Shown here: one piece after another, positions 1 to 5,624 of the stretch | How positions within the stretch are numbered: the first letter of the stretch is position 1 | How the letters are laid out: every line of letters begins with the position of its first letter | DNA from: Microcaldota archaeon | GTDB taxonomy: Archaea; Micrarchaeota; Micrarchaeia; Anstonellales; Anstonellaceae | DNA length: 12,961 nucleotides | Direction: 5' to 3' | Assembly: GCA_026413805.1 (NCBI GenBank) | Contig: JAOAKE010000024.1 | Coordinates: 1-12,961, forward strand | Notes under the pieces: generated by a model | Told to the model about the DNA's origin: nothing | Database searches by the model: none | What the model saw: only the letters and a program-made list of their open reading frames with translations | Position numbers and translations under genes: made by a program

Positions 1-171
1 AAGCTCTGAAACCAGCATCTTGTCCATTCCCTTTGGCCCAAGGGTGGTGCGCACTATGTTGGCAACTGCATATGCAACTGCCAAGTTAGTGCGCTGGGCA
101 TCGCGCCCGAGTATCCTGGTACTCCCTTCAGGGAGTATCATAATCTGTTGTCCTTCAAGTGCCTTTGCCAT
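1..171 (-). CDS. thermosome subunit (group II chaperonin), N-terminal fragment
   Basis: This is the first 57 residues of a thermosome subunit, normally about 540 residues long; the rest lies beyond the left edge. Thermosomes are cytosolic double-ring ATP-dependent chaperonins that fold proteins. The visible part matches the family's N-terminus: a short leader, an ILPEGS segment, an RDAQR segment (residues 24-28), then NIVRTTLGPKGMDKMLV, the conserved ATP-binding P-loop-like segment of the equatorial domain (about residues 39-54). The ATG at 169-171 is preceded by a GAGGTGAT Shine-Dalgarno site, which fits translation from a leadered or read-through transcript. It lies 69 bp downstream of hsp20 on the same strand, so the two chaperones may be partly co-transcribed, although a stem-loop with a T tract sits between them. 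Identification is firm; subunit type (alpha or beta) cannot be told. Confidence 0.95.
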   Translation of the reverse strand, partial: MAKALEGQQIMILPEGSTRILGRDAQRTNLAVAYAVANIVRTTLGPKGMDKMLVSEL

Positions 172-197
172 TCAAATCACCTCTAAACCTTTAACAT

Positions 198-224
198 AAA
201 AGCAGCTTGGAAAGCCCAAGCTGC
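198..224 (-). terminator. stem-loop plus T tract between hsp20 and thermosome
   Basis: A perfect 9-bp inverted repeat (GCAGCTTGG at 202-210, CCAAGCTGC at 216-224) with a 5-nt loop. On the minus strand it is followed directly by TTTT (201-198). It lies 17 bp past the hsp20 stop and upstream of the thermosome Shine-Dalgarno site. It could terminate or attenuate the hsp20 transcript, or act as an RNA-stability element. Archaeal termination needs mainly the T tract, so the exact role is inferred. Confidence 0.55.
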
Positions 225-240
225 AAAAGAGCGCCGAGGC

Positions 241-723
241 CTACTTTATTTGGAGTTTCTTTGACTTTTCTTTTTTTGCCTCTGCCTTAGGCATTCGCAC
301 TACGAGGACGCCATTTTTGTATTCGGCAGAAGCCTCCTCTGTCTTTGCGTAAGGCGGCAGTGGAATGCAGCGGAAGTAGCCTGCATAGGAGCGCTCTGCG
401 ATAAACGCGCCCTTGCGCTTTTCGGTTTTCTCTGCCTTTTTCTCTACTTGGACTTTAAGGGAGCCGCCTTCTATCTCTACATTTATGTCTTGTTTCTCTG
501 CGCCAGGCAAGTCAAACTTGGCAACTATTTCCTTTTCGGTCTCGTAGAGGTCTGCTTTGGCTCTTGAGAGAGCCATTTCTTCGTGCAGCGCAGGCAGGGA
601 CTTGCTTCCGGCTGCAGGCAGGAGCCACCCTGAAGGCTTCGGCTCGGTGAAAAAATCGCTGAAGATCCTGTCCATTTCTTCTTGCATCCTCTTCATTCTG
701 CTCCAGATGTCAAAGCCCTCCAT
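241..723 (-). CDS. hsp20: small heat shock protein, Hsp20/alpha-crystallin family
   Basis: A 160-residue ATP-independent holdase chaperone of the cytosol that binds unfolding proteins under stress and passes them to chaperonins. The N-terminal arm (1 to about 55) holds an amphipathic helix rich in Met/Arg. The alpha-crystallin domain (about 57-147) begins with ADLYETEKEI and contains DLPGAE and the signature NGVLVVRMPK (about 137-146). The C-terminal tail ends in LQI, the L/I-x-I motif that plugs into neighbouring subunits during oligomer assembly. The start is the ATG at 721-723, because GGAGGTGA lies 5 nt upstream. A GTG three codons earlier is part of that Shine-Dalgarno site and is rejected as the start. 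The gene sits just upstream of a thermosome gene, and its promoter has a 19-nt palindrome, consistent with heat-shock control. Length is normal for the family. Confidence 0.96.
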   Translation of the reverse strand: MEGFDIWSRMKRMQEEMDRIFSDFFTEPKPSGWLLPAAGSKSLPALHEEMALSRAKADLYETEKEIVAKFDLPGAEKQDINVEIEGGSLKVQVEKKAEKTEKRKGAFIAERSYAGYFRCIPLPPYAKTEEASAEYKNGVLVVRMPKAEAKKEKSKKLQIK

Positions 724-777
724 ATCGCTCACCTCCGAAGAATTTTTTTAGGGGTTGGAATATTTGCAAAAGTCTAC

Positions 778-806
778 TGTTAATACAGTATTAACATTTT
801 TAAAAT
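778..806 (-). promoter_or_regulatory. hsp20 promoter: TATA-like box with adjacent 19-nt palindromic operator
   Basis: On the minus strand a TATA-like TTTTAAAAAT (about 797-806) lies 75-80 nt before the hsp20 ATG, predicting a transcription start near 775 and a leader that includes the strong Shine-Dalgarno site. Between TATA and the predicted start sits TGTTAATACAGTATTAACA (778-796), a perfect palindrome with 9-nt arms around one central base. A dimeric repressor bound there would block TBP/TFB or polymerase. Archaeal heat-shock repressors such as Pyrococcus Phr bind at an equivalent place, but this motif is not claimed to be a Phr site. Confidence 0.6.
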
Positions 807-897
807 TTTGTCAATATCATACAAACACTTCCAATTTTTGACACAAAATAGCACTGAAAATATTGGCAAGAAAATGCCCTTTCAGGAGCCACGCTCA

Positions 898-1209
898 CTA
901 ATTTGAAAAATACCGCTCTAGCATTTGCTTGCCTGGTTTGGTAAATGTGGCAAACGCCCAGATTGCAAGTATCGGCAAGAGCATAACAATTCCCAAAAGA
1001 GTGCTGTTTGCAATCAGCCCTTCTGTTTCAAAAGAGAGAAAGGGCTCTCCTGAAAGGAAGGCCGCTGTTTTGTCAGTCAGAATCATTACGAAAGCGCCCC
1101 ACAGCATCAAAGAGAGAAATCCGAGCCTATACTTAGAGCGGAATTTTGAAAAGAAAAAATAGGCAAAAGAAGAGGAAAGGGCTGCTAGCAGAAAAACAAT
1201 GAGCCACAA
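898..1209 (-). CDS. small membrane protein of unknown function, three helices
   Basis: A 103-residue hydrophobic protein that I do not recognise. Three predicted membrane helices are visible: about residues 3-20, 28-46 and 70-91, with a short Arg/Lys-rich loop (FRSKYR) after the first and a KPGKQMLERYFSN cationic tail. The start is taken as TTG at 1207-1209, one base after the stop of the upstream gene (TAG, one base, TTG). An AGGT just upstream is a weak Shine-Dalgarno match. No ATG would give a full first helix. The tight spacing argues for translational coupling with the 113-residue membrane protein upstream, and the similar length and three-helix layout suggests that the two may form one complex. 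No catalytic or metal-binding motif is obvious. Confidence 0.7.
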   Translation of the reverse strand: MWLIVFLLAALSSSFAYFFFSKFRSKYRLGFLSLMLWGAFVMILTDKTAAFLSGEPFLSFETEGLIANSTLLGIVMLLPILAIWAFATFTKPGKQMLERYFSN

Positions 1210-1210
1210 T

Positions 1211-1552
1211 CTAACCTACCGCCTTTTGCAACGAATAGACCTTCCTAAAAATAGCAGTTTTGTTGTATAGCACGACTATTGCTGCCCAGAAAACCAAGAG
1301 GGCCAAAGTCATAGGTATACCTACTGCTGCCATCTCAGAAAGCATGGCGGCTGTGTCGGCAGGAGTTGCCATGGCTGTCAGGAACGGAGGCCAAGGCACT
1401 ATTTCGCCATGTGCGATGTGCTCCACTGAGAGGGCAACAGCGCCGCCAAAAATCATGGCCGACAGCCAGCTTGCATGAAGATGCGAGGGTATTTTTTTCT
1501 TTGATTTTTCAATTATCAGCCCGACGATGGTTGGGACGACGAAGCACGCCAT
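1211..1552 (-). CDS. small membrane protein with conserved-looking EHIAHGEI motif
   Basis: A 113-residue membrane protein of unknown function. Helices are predicted near residues 2-14, 30-46 and about 80-97. The loop between helices two and three carries SVEHIAHGEIVPWPPFLTAM, whose clustered His, Glu and Trp-Pro-Pro look like functional residues, for example for metal or haem binding, though that is a guess. The ATG at 1550-1552 has GAGGTG six bases upstream. The open frame runs on to 1753, but that extension passes through the AT-rich promoter shared with the divergent ferritin gene, so the shorter start is preferred. One hydrophobic segment in the extension (about 1585-1625) leaves some doubt. 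It is followed one base later by the second three-helix protein. Confidence 0.68.
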   Translation of the reverse strand: MACFVVPTIVGLIIEKSKKKIPSHLHASWLSAMIFGGAVALSVEHIAHGEIVPWPPFLTAMATPADTAAMLSEMAAVGIPMTLALLVFWAAIVVLYNKTAIFRKVYSLQKAVG

Positions 1553-1639
1553 GAAAGACACCTCGCTGCGAGAAGTGCTTCTAACAAAGAAAAAGATAAC
1601 TATTGCAATGGTTGGTAGGGTCTTTTTTGGATGTGGGGC

Positions 1640-1662
1640 GTAGATAGTAATATAATTTATCG
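1640..1662. promoter_or_regulatory. AT-rich bidirectional promoter between membrane-protein pair and ferritin
   Basis: The 139-bp divergent gap (1553-1691) contains one strongly AT-rich stretch, TAATATAATTTAT and flanks. On the plus strand it predicts a transcription start near 1677 and a very short leader with GAGAGGTGA before the ferritin ATG. On the minus strand it predicts a start near 1625 and a leader of about 70 nt with GAGGTG. Assignment is by spacing only. Confidence 0.5.
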
Positions 1663-1691
1663 CTCCCACTTTGAGCTGGAGAGGTGAAGCT

Positions 1692-2183
1692 ATGGGAACC
1701 TTTGGAAGGAAAATTGTTGGAAGCGGAGCAGATGAAATAATAAAGATGCTCAATAAGGCGCTTGCAGACGAATGGCTGGCATATTATCAGTATTGGGTTG
1801 GCGCTTTAGTTGTAAAAGGGCCGATGCGACCAGAAGTGCAGGCGGAATTGTCCGAGCATGCAAACGAAGAGCTGGGGCATGCAAAGATGCTTGCTGAGCG
1901 AATAATTCAGCTTGGAGGAACGCCAATTTTGAACCCAGCTGAATGGATGAAAAATTCAAACTGCGGCTATGATGAGCCAAAAGACGAGCATGTGCTTAAA
2001 GTACTGGAGCAAAACATAAAGGGAGAGCAGTGCGCAATTGAAACATACAGCAACATGCTCAAGAAAATAATGGTTGAAAAAGATCCGATAACCTTCCACC
2101 TGGTGCGCAAGATTTTGGAAGATGAGGTAAAGCACGAACATGACTTGCAGGACTTGGAGCAGGATATAAAGATGATTAAGTAG
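1692..2183 (+). CDS. Dps-like ferritin (DPSL/thioferritin type)
   Basis: A 163-residue four-helix ferritin-fold protein, cytosolic, expected to oxidise and store iron in a cage and so remove Fe(II) and peroxide. Diiron ligands fit the bacterioferritin/DPSL pattern: Glu27, Glu60 and His63 (EELGH), Glu112, Glu145 and His148 (EDEVKHEH). Cys91 and Cys114, the latter two residues after the Glu112 ligand, match the cysteine pair that distinguishes archaeal Dps-like thioferritins from ordinary Dps or Bfr. There is no Met haem-ligand context that I can assign. The ATG at 1692 is chosen because GAGAGGTGA lies just upstream; an in-frame TTG at 1671 would place that site inside the gene. It is monocistronic and divergent from two small membrane proteins. 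The family call is firm; the thioferritin subtype is likely. Confidence 0.9.
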   Translation: MGTFGRKIVGSGADEIIKMLNKALADEWLAYYQYWVGALVVKGPMRPEVQAELSEHANEELGHAKMLAERIIQLGGTPILNPAEWMKNSNCGYDEPKDEHVLKVLEQNIKGEQCAIETYSNMLKKIMVEKDPITFHLVRKILEDEVKHEHDLQDLEQDIKMIK

Positions 2184-2205
2184 GTGCACCCAACCTAGGC
2201 AAAGT

Positions 2206-2268
2206 CAAAAAACAAAAAGAAGAAAAAGAAAAGGAGTTTCTTGCTTTTTTCACTTGCTTGGCTTTTTT
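2206..2268. terminator. bidirectional T/A-rich terminator between convergent ferritin and pilin genes
   Basis: The 83-bp convergent gap has T tracts on both strands. On the plus strand, TTGCTTTTTTC and GGCTTTTTTAG (2241-2269) follow the ferritin stop. On the minus strand, the complement of the A-rich 2207-2233 gives several T5-T6 runs after the pilin stop. T-run clusters are the usual archaeal termination signal. No strong stem-loop is seen. Confidence 0.6.
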
Positions 2269-2731
2269 AGCCAGCTACTACTCTTCCAGTCAGAGTGCCT
2301 GTGCTGGTGTATGAAAAGCCAGAGTTCAAGTCAATGTAGGTAATGGATGCTGTTGCGGTGTAGCCAGTCCCAGCTGTCTGGGTTCCAAAGCCAGTTATGG
2401 TAATCGGGTTGGATATCTGGCCAGTGTTGAGCCTCTCTCCTGTCCAGTTGGTTGGAGAAAGGGTTGTCTGACCTATCCTCACAGACACATTTGTCACGTT
2501 TATTGGCTGGCCCACTTGGTTGGAAACTCGCATGGTGAAATCGCCATTTGGCATTAAAGACCAACCAGTTACAGACACGCCTGAAAACCCTGCTGACCTG
2601 CTTCCTACAAAGTTGCTCACGTCAAATATGCCGAGAGCAAACAGTACGGCTGCAATTATCACCACCAGTGCAATTGCCCATCCGTACGTCATAAGGAAGT
2701 CAAGCGCTGCTTGTCCCTTCTTAAATTTCAT
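2267..2731 (-). CDS. class III signal peptide pilin-like protein
   Basis: A 154-residue secreted filament subunit or pilin-like surface protein. The N-terminus MKFKKG then QAALDFLMTYGWAI is a class III signal: EppA-type prepilin peptidase should cut between Gly6 and Gln7, leaving a hydrophobic helix (about residues 16-35) that packs in the filament core. Asp11 takes the place of the usual Glu at position +5. The remaining domain (about 40-154) is rich in Ser, Thr, Gly and Val, as expected for an extracellular beta-sandwich. The ATG is preceded by AAGGTGATC. The gene is alone, with no peptidase or assembly ATPase nearby, so it may be one of several dispersed pilins. Very similar N-termini (GQAALDFLMTYGWAI) are common in DPANN archaea as I remember them. 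Whether it makes adhesion pili is inferred. Confidence 0.88.
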   Translation of the reverse strand: MKFKKGQAALDFLMTYGWAIALVVIIAAVLFALGIFDVSNFVGSRSAGFSGVSVTGWSLMPNGDFTMRVSNQVGQPINVTNVSVRIGQTTLSPTNWTGERLNTGQISNPITITGFGTQTAGTGYTATASITYIDLNSGFSYTSTGTLTGRVVAG

Positions 2732-2761
2732 CTGATCACCTTAACTGAGCATTCGTAAAAT

Positions 2762-2772
2762 GGATTTAAAAA
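2762..2772 (-). promoter_or_regulatory. TATA box of the pilin gene
   Basis: On the minus strand TTTTTAAATC (about 2762-2771) lies about 35 nt before the pilin ATG, giving a predicted transcription start near 2741-2745 and a short leader with the AAGGTGATC site. It overlaps the last codons of the upstream phosphatase gene. Confidence 0.55.
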
Positions 2773-3449
2773 CGTTTTCTTGGTGCGGCAGGATGCAGCG
2801 AAGGAGGTGCGCTTTTGGCTTGCCTGTTGCCTTCTTTGGAAAGTAGGGGTGAAAAGCTTCTCAGGCCAAAGTGGGACAAGGAATTCCACAGCTTAAGCCG
2901 CCATGTGTTGCCTTCTTTGGTGAGTATGGACAAGCCGCAGTTTCCAAGTCTAAGCCTTCTCCAATTTTTTATGGGCATTCCAAGCAGCTTGCAGGCAAGC
3001 AGCACCAGTGGGCCGTGGTGGGAGACCACCAGTATCTTTTCTTCGTGCGCAGTGAAGACCTTGGAATTAAAGAAATGCATTACCCGGCGCTGAACTTCAA
3101 CTGAGTTTTCCCCTCCAGGAGCTCTGGCATAGGCGTCTGTGTGGTATTTTTGATATTTTTCTTCGTCTTCGCCCCAGCACACGCCTTCTAGCTTTCCGTA
3201 TGATTTTTCCCTTAGAGCAGCAGAAAACTCAACAGGGCAGGAAAGGCGGAGCGCTTGAATGGTCTGCCTTGCGCGAAGCAAATCCGAACAGAAGGCCCTT
3301 TGTATATTTTCCTTTGCCAGCCGCTTGCGCAGTGCCAGAGCCTGCCGCTTGCCAAGAGAAGTTAGCGGGTCGTTTAGCCACCCCCCAAAATACTTTTTTA
3401 GGTTGGATTCTGCCTCGCCGTGGCGGACAAGAAAGATAACCTCTGCCAT
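2766..3449 (-). CDS. histidine phosphatase superfamily protein (phosphoglycerate mutase-like), paralogue 1
   Basis: A 227-residue branch 1 histidine phosphatase, cytosolic, working through a phosphohistidine intermediate. Key residues: Arg9-His10-Gly11 of the RHG motif (VRHGEAESN), Arg59 in LLRARQT, the acid Glu81 in LREKSYGKLEG, and the second catalytic His144 in VVSHHGP. RHGE together with SHHG looks more like a phosphatase (CobC or alpha-ribazole-phosphatase type) than glycolytic mutase, but the substrate is unknown. The start is the ATG at 3447-3449, 26 nt from a shared TATA box; a longer frame to 3620 runs into the divergent gene and is rejected. The last 30 or so residues (SPLLSKEG to RKRF) extend past the normal fold and include a repeat of an upstream segment. 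It is divergent from a paralogue at 3501. Confidence 0.9.
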   Translation of the reverse strand: MAEVIFLVRHGEAESNLKKYFGGWLNDPLTSLGKRQALALRKRLAKENIQRAFCSDLLRARQTIQALRLSCPVEFSAALREKSYGKLEGVCWGEDEEKYQKYHTDAYARAPGGENSVEVQRRVMHFFNSKVFTAHEEKILVVSHHGPLVLLACKLLGMPIKNWRRLRLGNCGLSILTKEGNTWRLKLWNSLSHFGLRSFSPLLSKEGNRQAKSAPPSLHPAAPRKRF

Positions 3450-3464
3450 GCAGGAAATTTGGCG

Positions 3465-3485
3465 CAACATTATAAATAGTTTAAG
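3465..3485. promoter_or_regulatory. single shared TATA element driving two divergent leaderless phosphatase genes
   Basis: The 51-bp gap between the two divergent ATGs (3449 and 3501) holds one AT-rich element, ATTATAAATAG (3469-3479), readable as TATA on both strands. Its centre, about 3475, is exactly 26 nt from each start codon. With archaeal TATA-to-start spacing of about 25-27 nt, both mRNAs would begin at or next to their ATG, and neither gene has a Shine-Dalgarno site. Confidence 0.65.
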
Positions 3486-3500
3486 CTTGTTTGCATTCGC

Positions 3501-4136
3501 ATGGCAAAAAGAAATTTTGATTTTTCTGGCAAGTGGAAATTTAAGCCAGTGCAAGGCGGTAGAAAAGAGCCGAGAATATACCTTTTCAGGCATGCCCAGA
3601 CTTACTACAACAGGAATCATTATTTTACTGGCTGGAAAGACTCCAAGCTCACCCCGTTTGGAAGGAAGCAGGCGAAGAAAATAGCGGCTAAGCTGAAAGG
3701 GAAGAAAATTGATGTCGCCTTTTGCACCTCTCTGTCCCGCTCGCGGGATACCCTGAAAGAAGTCCTAAAATTCCACCCCGAGTGCAAGGCAGTTTTTACA
3801 GATGACCGATTAATTGAAAGAAGCTACGGAAAGCTTGAGGGAAAATCGCATGAAAAATACAAGCGGCTGCACTCTCCAGAAGAGCTGCACAAAATACGCC
3901 GATCGTACGATTGCCCGCCGCCAAAAGGAGAAAGCATAAAGATGGTGGAAAAGAGGGTCAAGGCTTTCCTGCGCGATTTGATAGGCTACATGAAAAAAAA
4001 CAAAGTGAATGTTGCGATTTCTGCCCATGGCAACTCCATGAGGCCGTTTCGCCGCTATTTTGAAGGCTTGAGCATAAAGGAAATGATGGCTCTTGAAAAC
4101 CCATGGGATGACTACTTTGAATATGAAGTTAAGTAG
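3501..4136 (+). CDS. histidine phosphatase superfamily protein, phosphoglycerate mutase-like, paralogue 2
   Basis: A 211-residue protein resembling cofactor-dependent phosphoglycerate mutase. FRHAQTYYN (Arg30, His31) is the phosphohistidine motif, with Ala and Gln in place of the usual Gly and Glu. It continues with HYFTGWKDSKLT (dPGM has NRFTGWxDxxL), TSLSRSRDT, the acid Glu106 in IERSYGKLEG, PPKGESIKMVEKRV, and the second catalytic His176 in ISAHGNSMRP. These dPGM-like stretches favour a mutase or a phosphatase on a small sugar phosphate. It is shorter than typical dPGM (about 230-250 residues). A basic 20-residue leader precedes the fold. The ATG is 26 nt from the shared TATA box, so the message is probably leaderless. 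Its 3' end overlaps the convergent ribD by 25 bp. A link to the unassigned phosphatase step of riboflavin synthesis is only speculation. Confidence 0.9.
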   Translation: MAKRNFDFSGKWKFKPVQGGRKEPRIYLFRHAQTYYNRNHYFTGWKDSKLTPFGRKQAKKIAAKLKGKKIDVAFCTSLSRSRDTLKEVLKFHPECKAVFTDDRLIERSYGKLEGKSHEKYKRLHSPEELHKIRRSYDCPPPKGESIKMVEKRVKAFLRDLIGYMKKNKVNVAISAHGNSMRPFRRYFEGLSIKEMMALENPWDDYFEYEVK

Positions 4137-5191
4137 GCATCATATACCCTGTCGCGCCCGCATCTGTAGTAAGGCATTTTGCGAAGCATTTCTCGGCTGA
4201 CTGGAGAGCTGACGGCATTTGGCCCATTGATTTTTTTGGGAGATACTGCCACAACCAAGCGGTCAACTATGCCTGCTGAAAGAAAGGACTGGGCAGCTTT
4301 TGCCCCTCCTTCAACCAAAACAGAGAAAAGCCCAAGCTTGGGAAGGAGGTAGAGCAATTTCTTAACATCCACCTTGCTTTTTCCGCAGCGAAGCAGGGCA
4401 ACCCCTTTTCTTTTTAGCTCCCTTGCTTTCTTGGGGTTTGCCAAATCAGTAGTTGCAATTATTACCCTGTCCTTTTTTGCGTTTTGGAGCGCTTTGGCGT
4501 GAAGAGGAATTCGCAGCCGGCTGTCTAAGATTATACGGGCGGGGTTTCGCCCGCCTGGTGCGCGGCAGGTAAGCAGGGGGTCGTCTTCAATTATGGTGTT
4601 TGCCCCAACGAGAATGGCGTCATACCTATTGCGAAGCTGATGGACATAGCAGTCAAACGCTTTTCCAGATATTTGGACTTTCCCTGCCTTGCGCACCCCT
4701 ATTTTCCCGTTTGCAGACTGGGCAATTTTCAAAGCGCAGAATGCCCTTCCAGCCTTGAAAAAAACTTCGTGCACTTCATTTAGTTTTCTTGCTTCGTCTT
4801 CAAGCAGTCCCTCTTCAACCTGCACTCCTGAAGAGCGGAGCTCCTCTATGCCGCAGACTTGGGGGTGGATGTCCCTCGCTGCAATTACCACCCTTTTCAC
4901 TCCGCTTTTGAAGACAAGCGGCACGCAGGCAGGGGTTTTTTTTAAAGAGACGCAAGGACAGCACGGCTCAAGGGTCACATACAAAGTGGCCCCGCGAGCG
5001 TCAATTCCGCGAAGGGCGATTGCCTCTGCATGAGGCCCCCCAAATCGCTCATGCCATCCCTCGCCGATTATTTTTTTTCCCTTAACCACTACTGCGCCAA
5101 CAAGTGGGTTTGGGGAAACCTTTCCCTCTCCGTGCATTGCAAGGCGGAGAGCGCGCTTCATAAAGAGCATGTCTTTTTTGCTCCATTTCAA
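4112..5191 (-). CDS. ribD: bifunctional pyrimidine deaminase/reductase of riboflavin synthesis
   Basis: A 359-residue bacterial-type RibD. The N-terminal cytidine-deaminase-like domain (about 1-140) converts 2,5-diamino-6-ribosylamino-4-pyrimidinone 5'-phosphate to the pyrimidinedione; the C-terminal dihydrofolate-reductase-like domain (about 148-355) reduces the ribose with NADPH. Visible motifs are PNPLVGAVVV, HAE (His54, Glu56), the zinc cysteines in EPCCPC (77, 78, 80) and TPAC (89), then the reductase landmarks KIAQSANGKIG, LRNRYDAILVGANTI, DDPLLTCR, RIILDS and LVEGG. The zinc loop is three residues longer than usual. The start is TTG at 5189-5191 with GGTG six bases upstream; the next in-frame ATG is at 5170. 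It is the last gene of the rib operon, 15 bp after ribH. Most archaea use a separate ArfC-type reductase, so this fusion looks bacterial in origin. Confidence 0.95.
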   Translation of the reverse strand: MKWSKKDMLFMKRALRLAMHGEGKVSPNPLVGAVVVKGKKIIGEGWHERFGGPHAEAIALRGIDARGATLYVTLEPCCPCVSLKKTPACVPLVFKSGVKRVVIAARDIHPQVCGIEELRSSGVQVEEGLLEDEARKLNEVHEVFFKAGRAFCALKIAQSANGKIGVRKAGKVQISGKAFDCYVHQLRNRYDAILVGANTIIEDDPLLTCRAPGGRNPARIILDSRLRIPLHAKALQNAKKDRVIIATTDLANPKKARELKRKGVALLRCGKSKVDVKKLLYLLPKLGLFSVLVEGGAKAAQSFLSAGIVDRLVVAVSPKKINGPNAVSSPVSREMLRKMPYYRCGRDRVYDAYLTSYSK

Positions 5192-5206
5192 AAAAGCACC
5201 TGCTTG

Positions 5207-5620
5207 CTAAATCTCGCACATCCTTATTGCTGCCCGGACTGCGCGGTGGGCATAATCCTTTATCCTTGCCCTTGCTTGCTCTTCGCTTTGCCCTGGCCCT
5301 GAAATCCCAAGCCCGACTGGCTTTTTGTAATGAGATGAAAGCCTCAAAAGCTCGTTGCAGACTGCCTGCATTATGGTTTCGTCGTGCTTGGTTTCACCTT
5401 TTATGACTGCCCCGACTGCTGCAACGCAGTCAATGTCTTTTCTTGCCATGAGAATGGAGGCGGCAAATGGCACTTCATAGGCGCCTGGCACTTCTAATAC
5501 CGCTTTGACTTCTGCGCCCTTTCGCTTGGCTTCCTCTATTGCTTCTGAGAGCATAGGGGCAGTTATCTCTAAGTTAAACTGCGAGGCAACTATCCCCATC
5601 CTTATCCTTTTCTTTTTCAT
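5207..5620 (-). CDS. ribH: 6,7-dimethyl-8-ribityllumazine synthase
   Basis: A 137-residue lumazine synthase, which condenses 5-amino-6-ribitylamino-uracil with 3,4-dihydroxy-2-butanone 4-phosphate; it is cytosolic and forms pentamers or 60-mers. Family landmarks are SQFNLEI near residues 13-19 (pyrimidine-binding Phe15-Asn16), EVPGAYEVP (43-51), and GAVIKGETKHDE with the catalytic His79. The later segment GISGPGQSEEQA replaces the bacterial GVLTTENIEQA, as in archaeal and other short forms. The ATG at 5618-5620 has GGGGTGAT six bases upstream. A longer frame to 5725 overlaps ribC and is not used. It starts four bases after the ribC stop and is followed by ribD. It is related to the riboflavin synthase upstream, since archaeal RibC is itself a lumazine-synthase paralogue. 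Confidence 0.95.
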   Translation of the reverse strand: MKKKRIRMGIVASQFNLEITAPMLSEAIEEAKRKGAEVKAVLEVPGAYEVPFAASILMARKDIDCVAAVGAVIKGETKHDETIMQAVCNELLRLSSHYKKPVGLGISGPGQSEEQARARIKDYAHRAVRAAIRMCEI

Positions 5621-5624
5621 GCCA

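Noticed and set aside
2206..2235. A-rich stretch as a possible poly-lysine coding or repeat element
   Set aside because: It is short, irregular and in a convergent gap; a bidirectional terminator explains it.
3450..3620. Extension of phosphatase 1 to 284 residues
   Set aside because: It would run through the shared promoter and into the divergent gene; the RHG motif sits right after the ATG at 3449, as usual for the family.
4928..4945. Frameshift in ribD at the 8-base homopolymer
   Set aside because: The frame continues with conserved residues on both sides (EPC before, TPAC and GVKRVV after), so the gene is intact as given.
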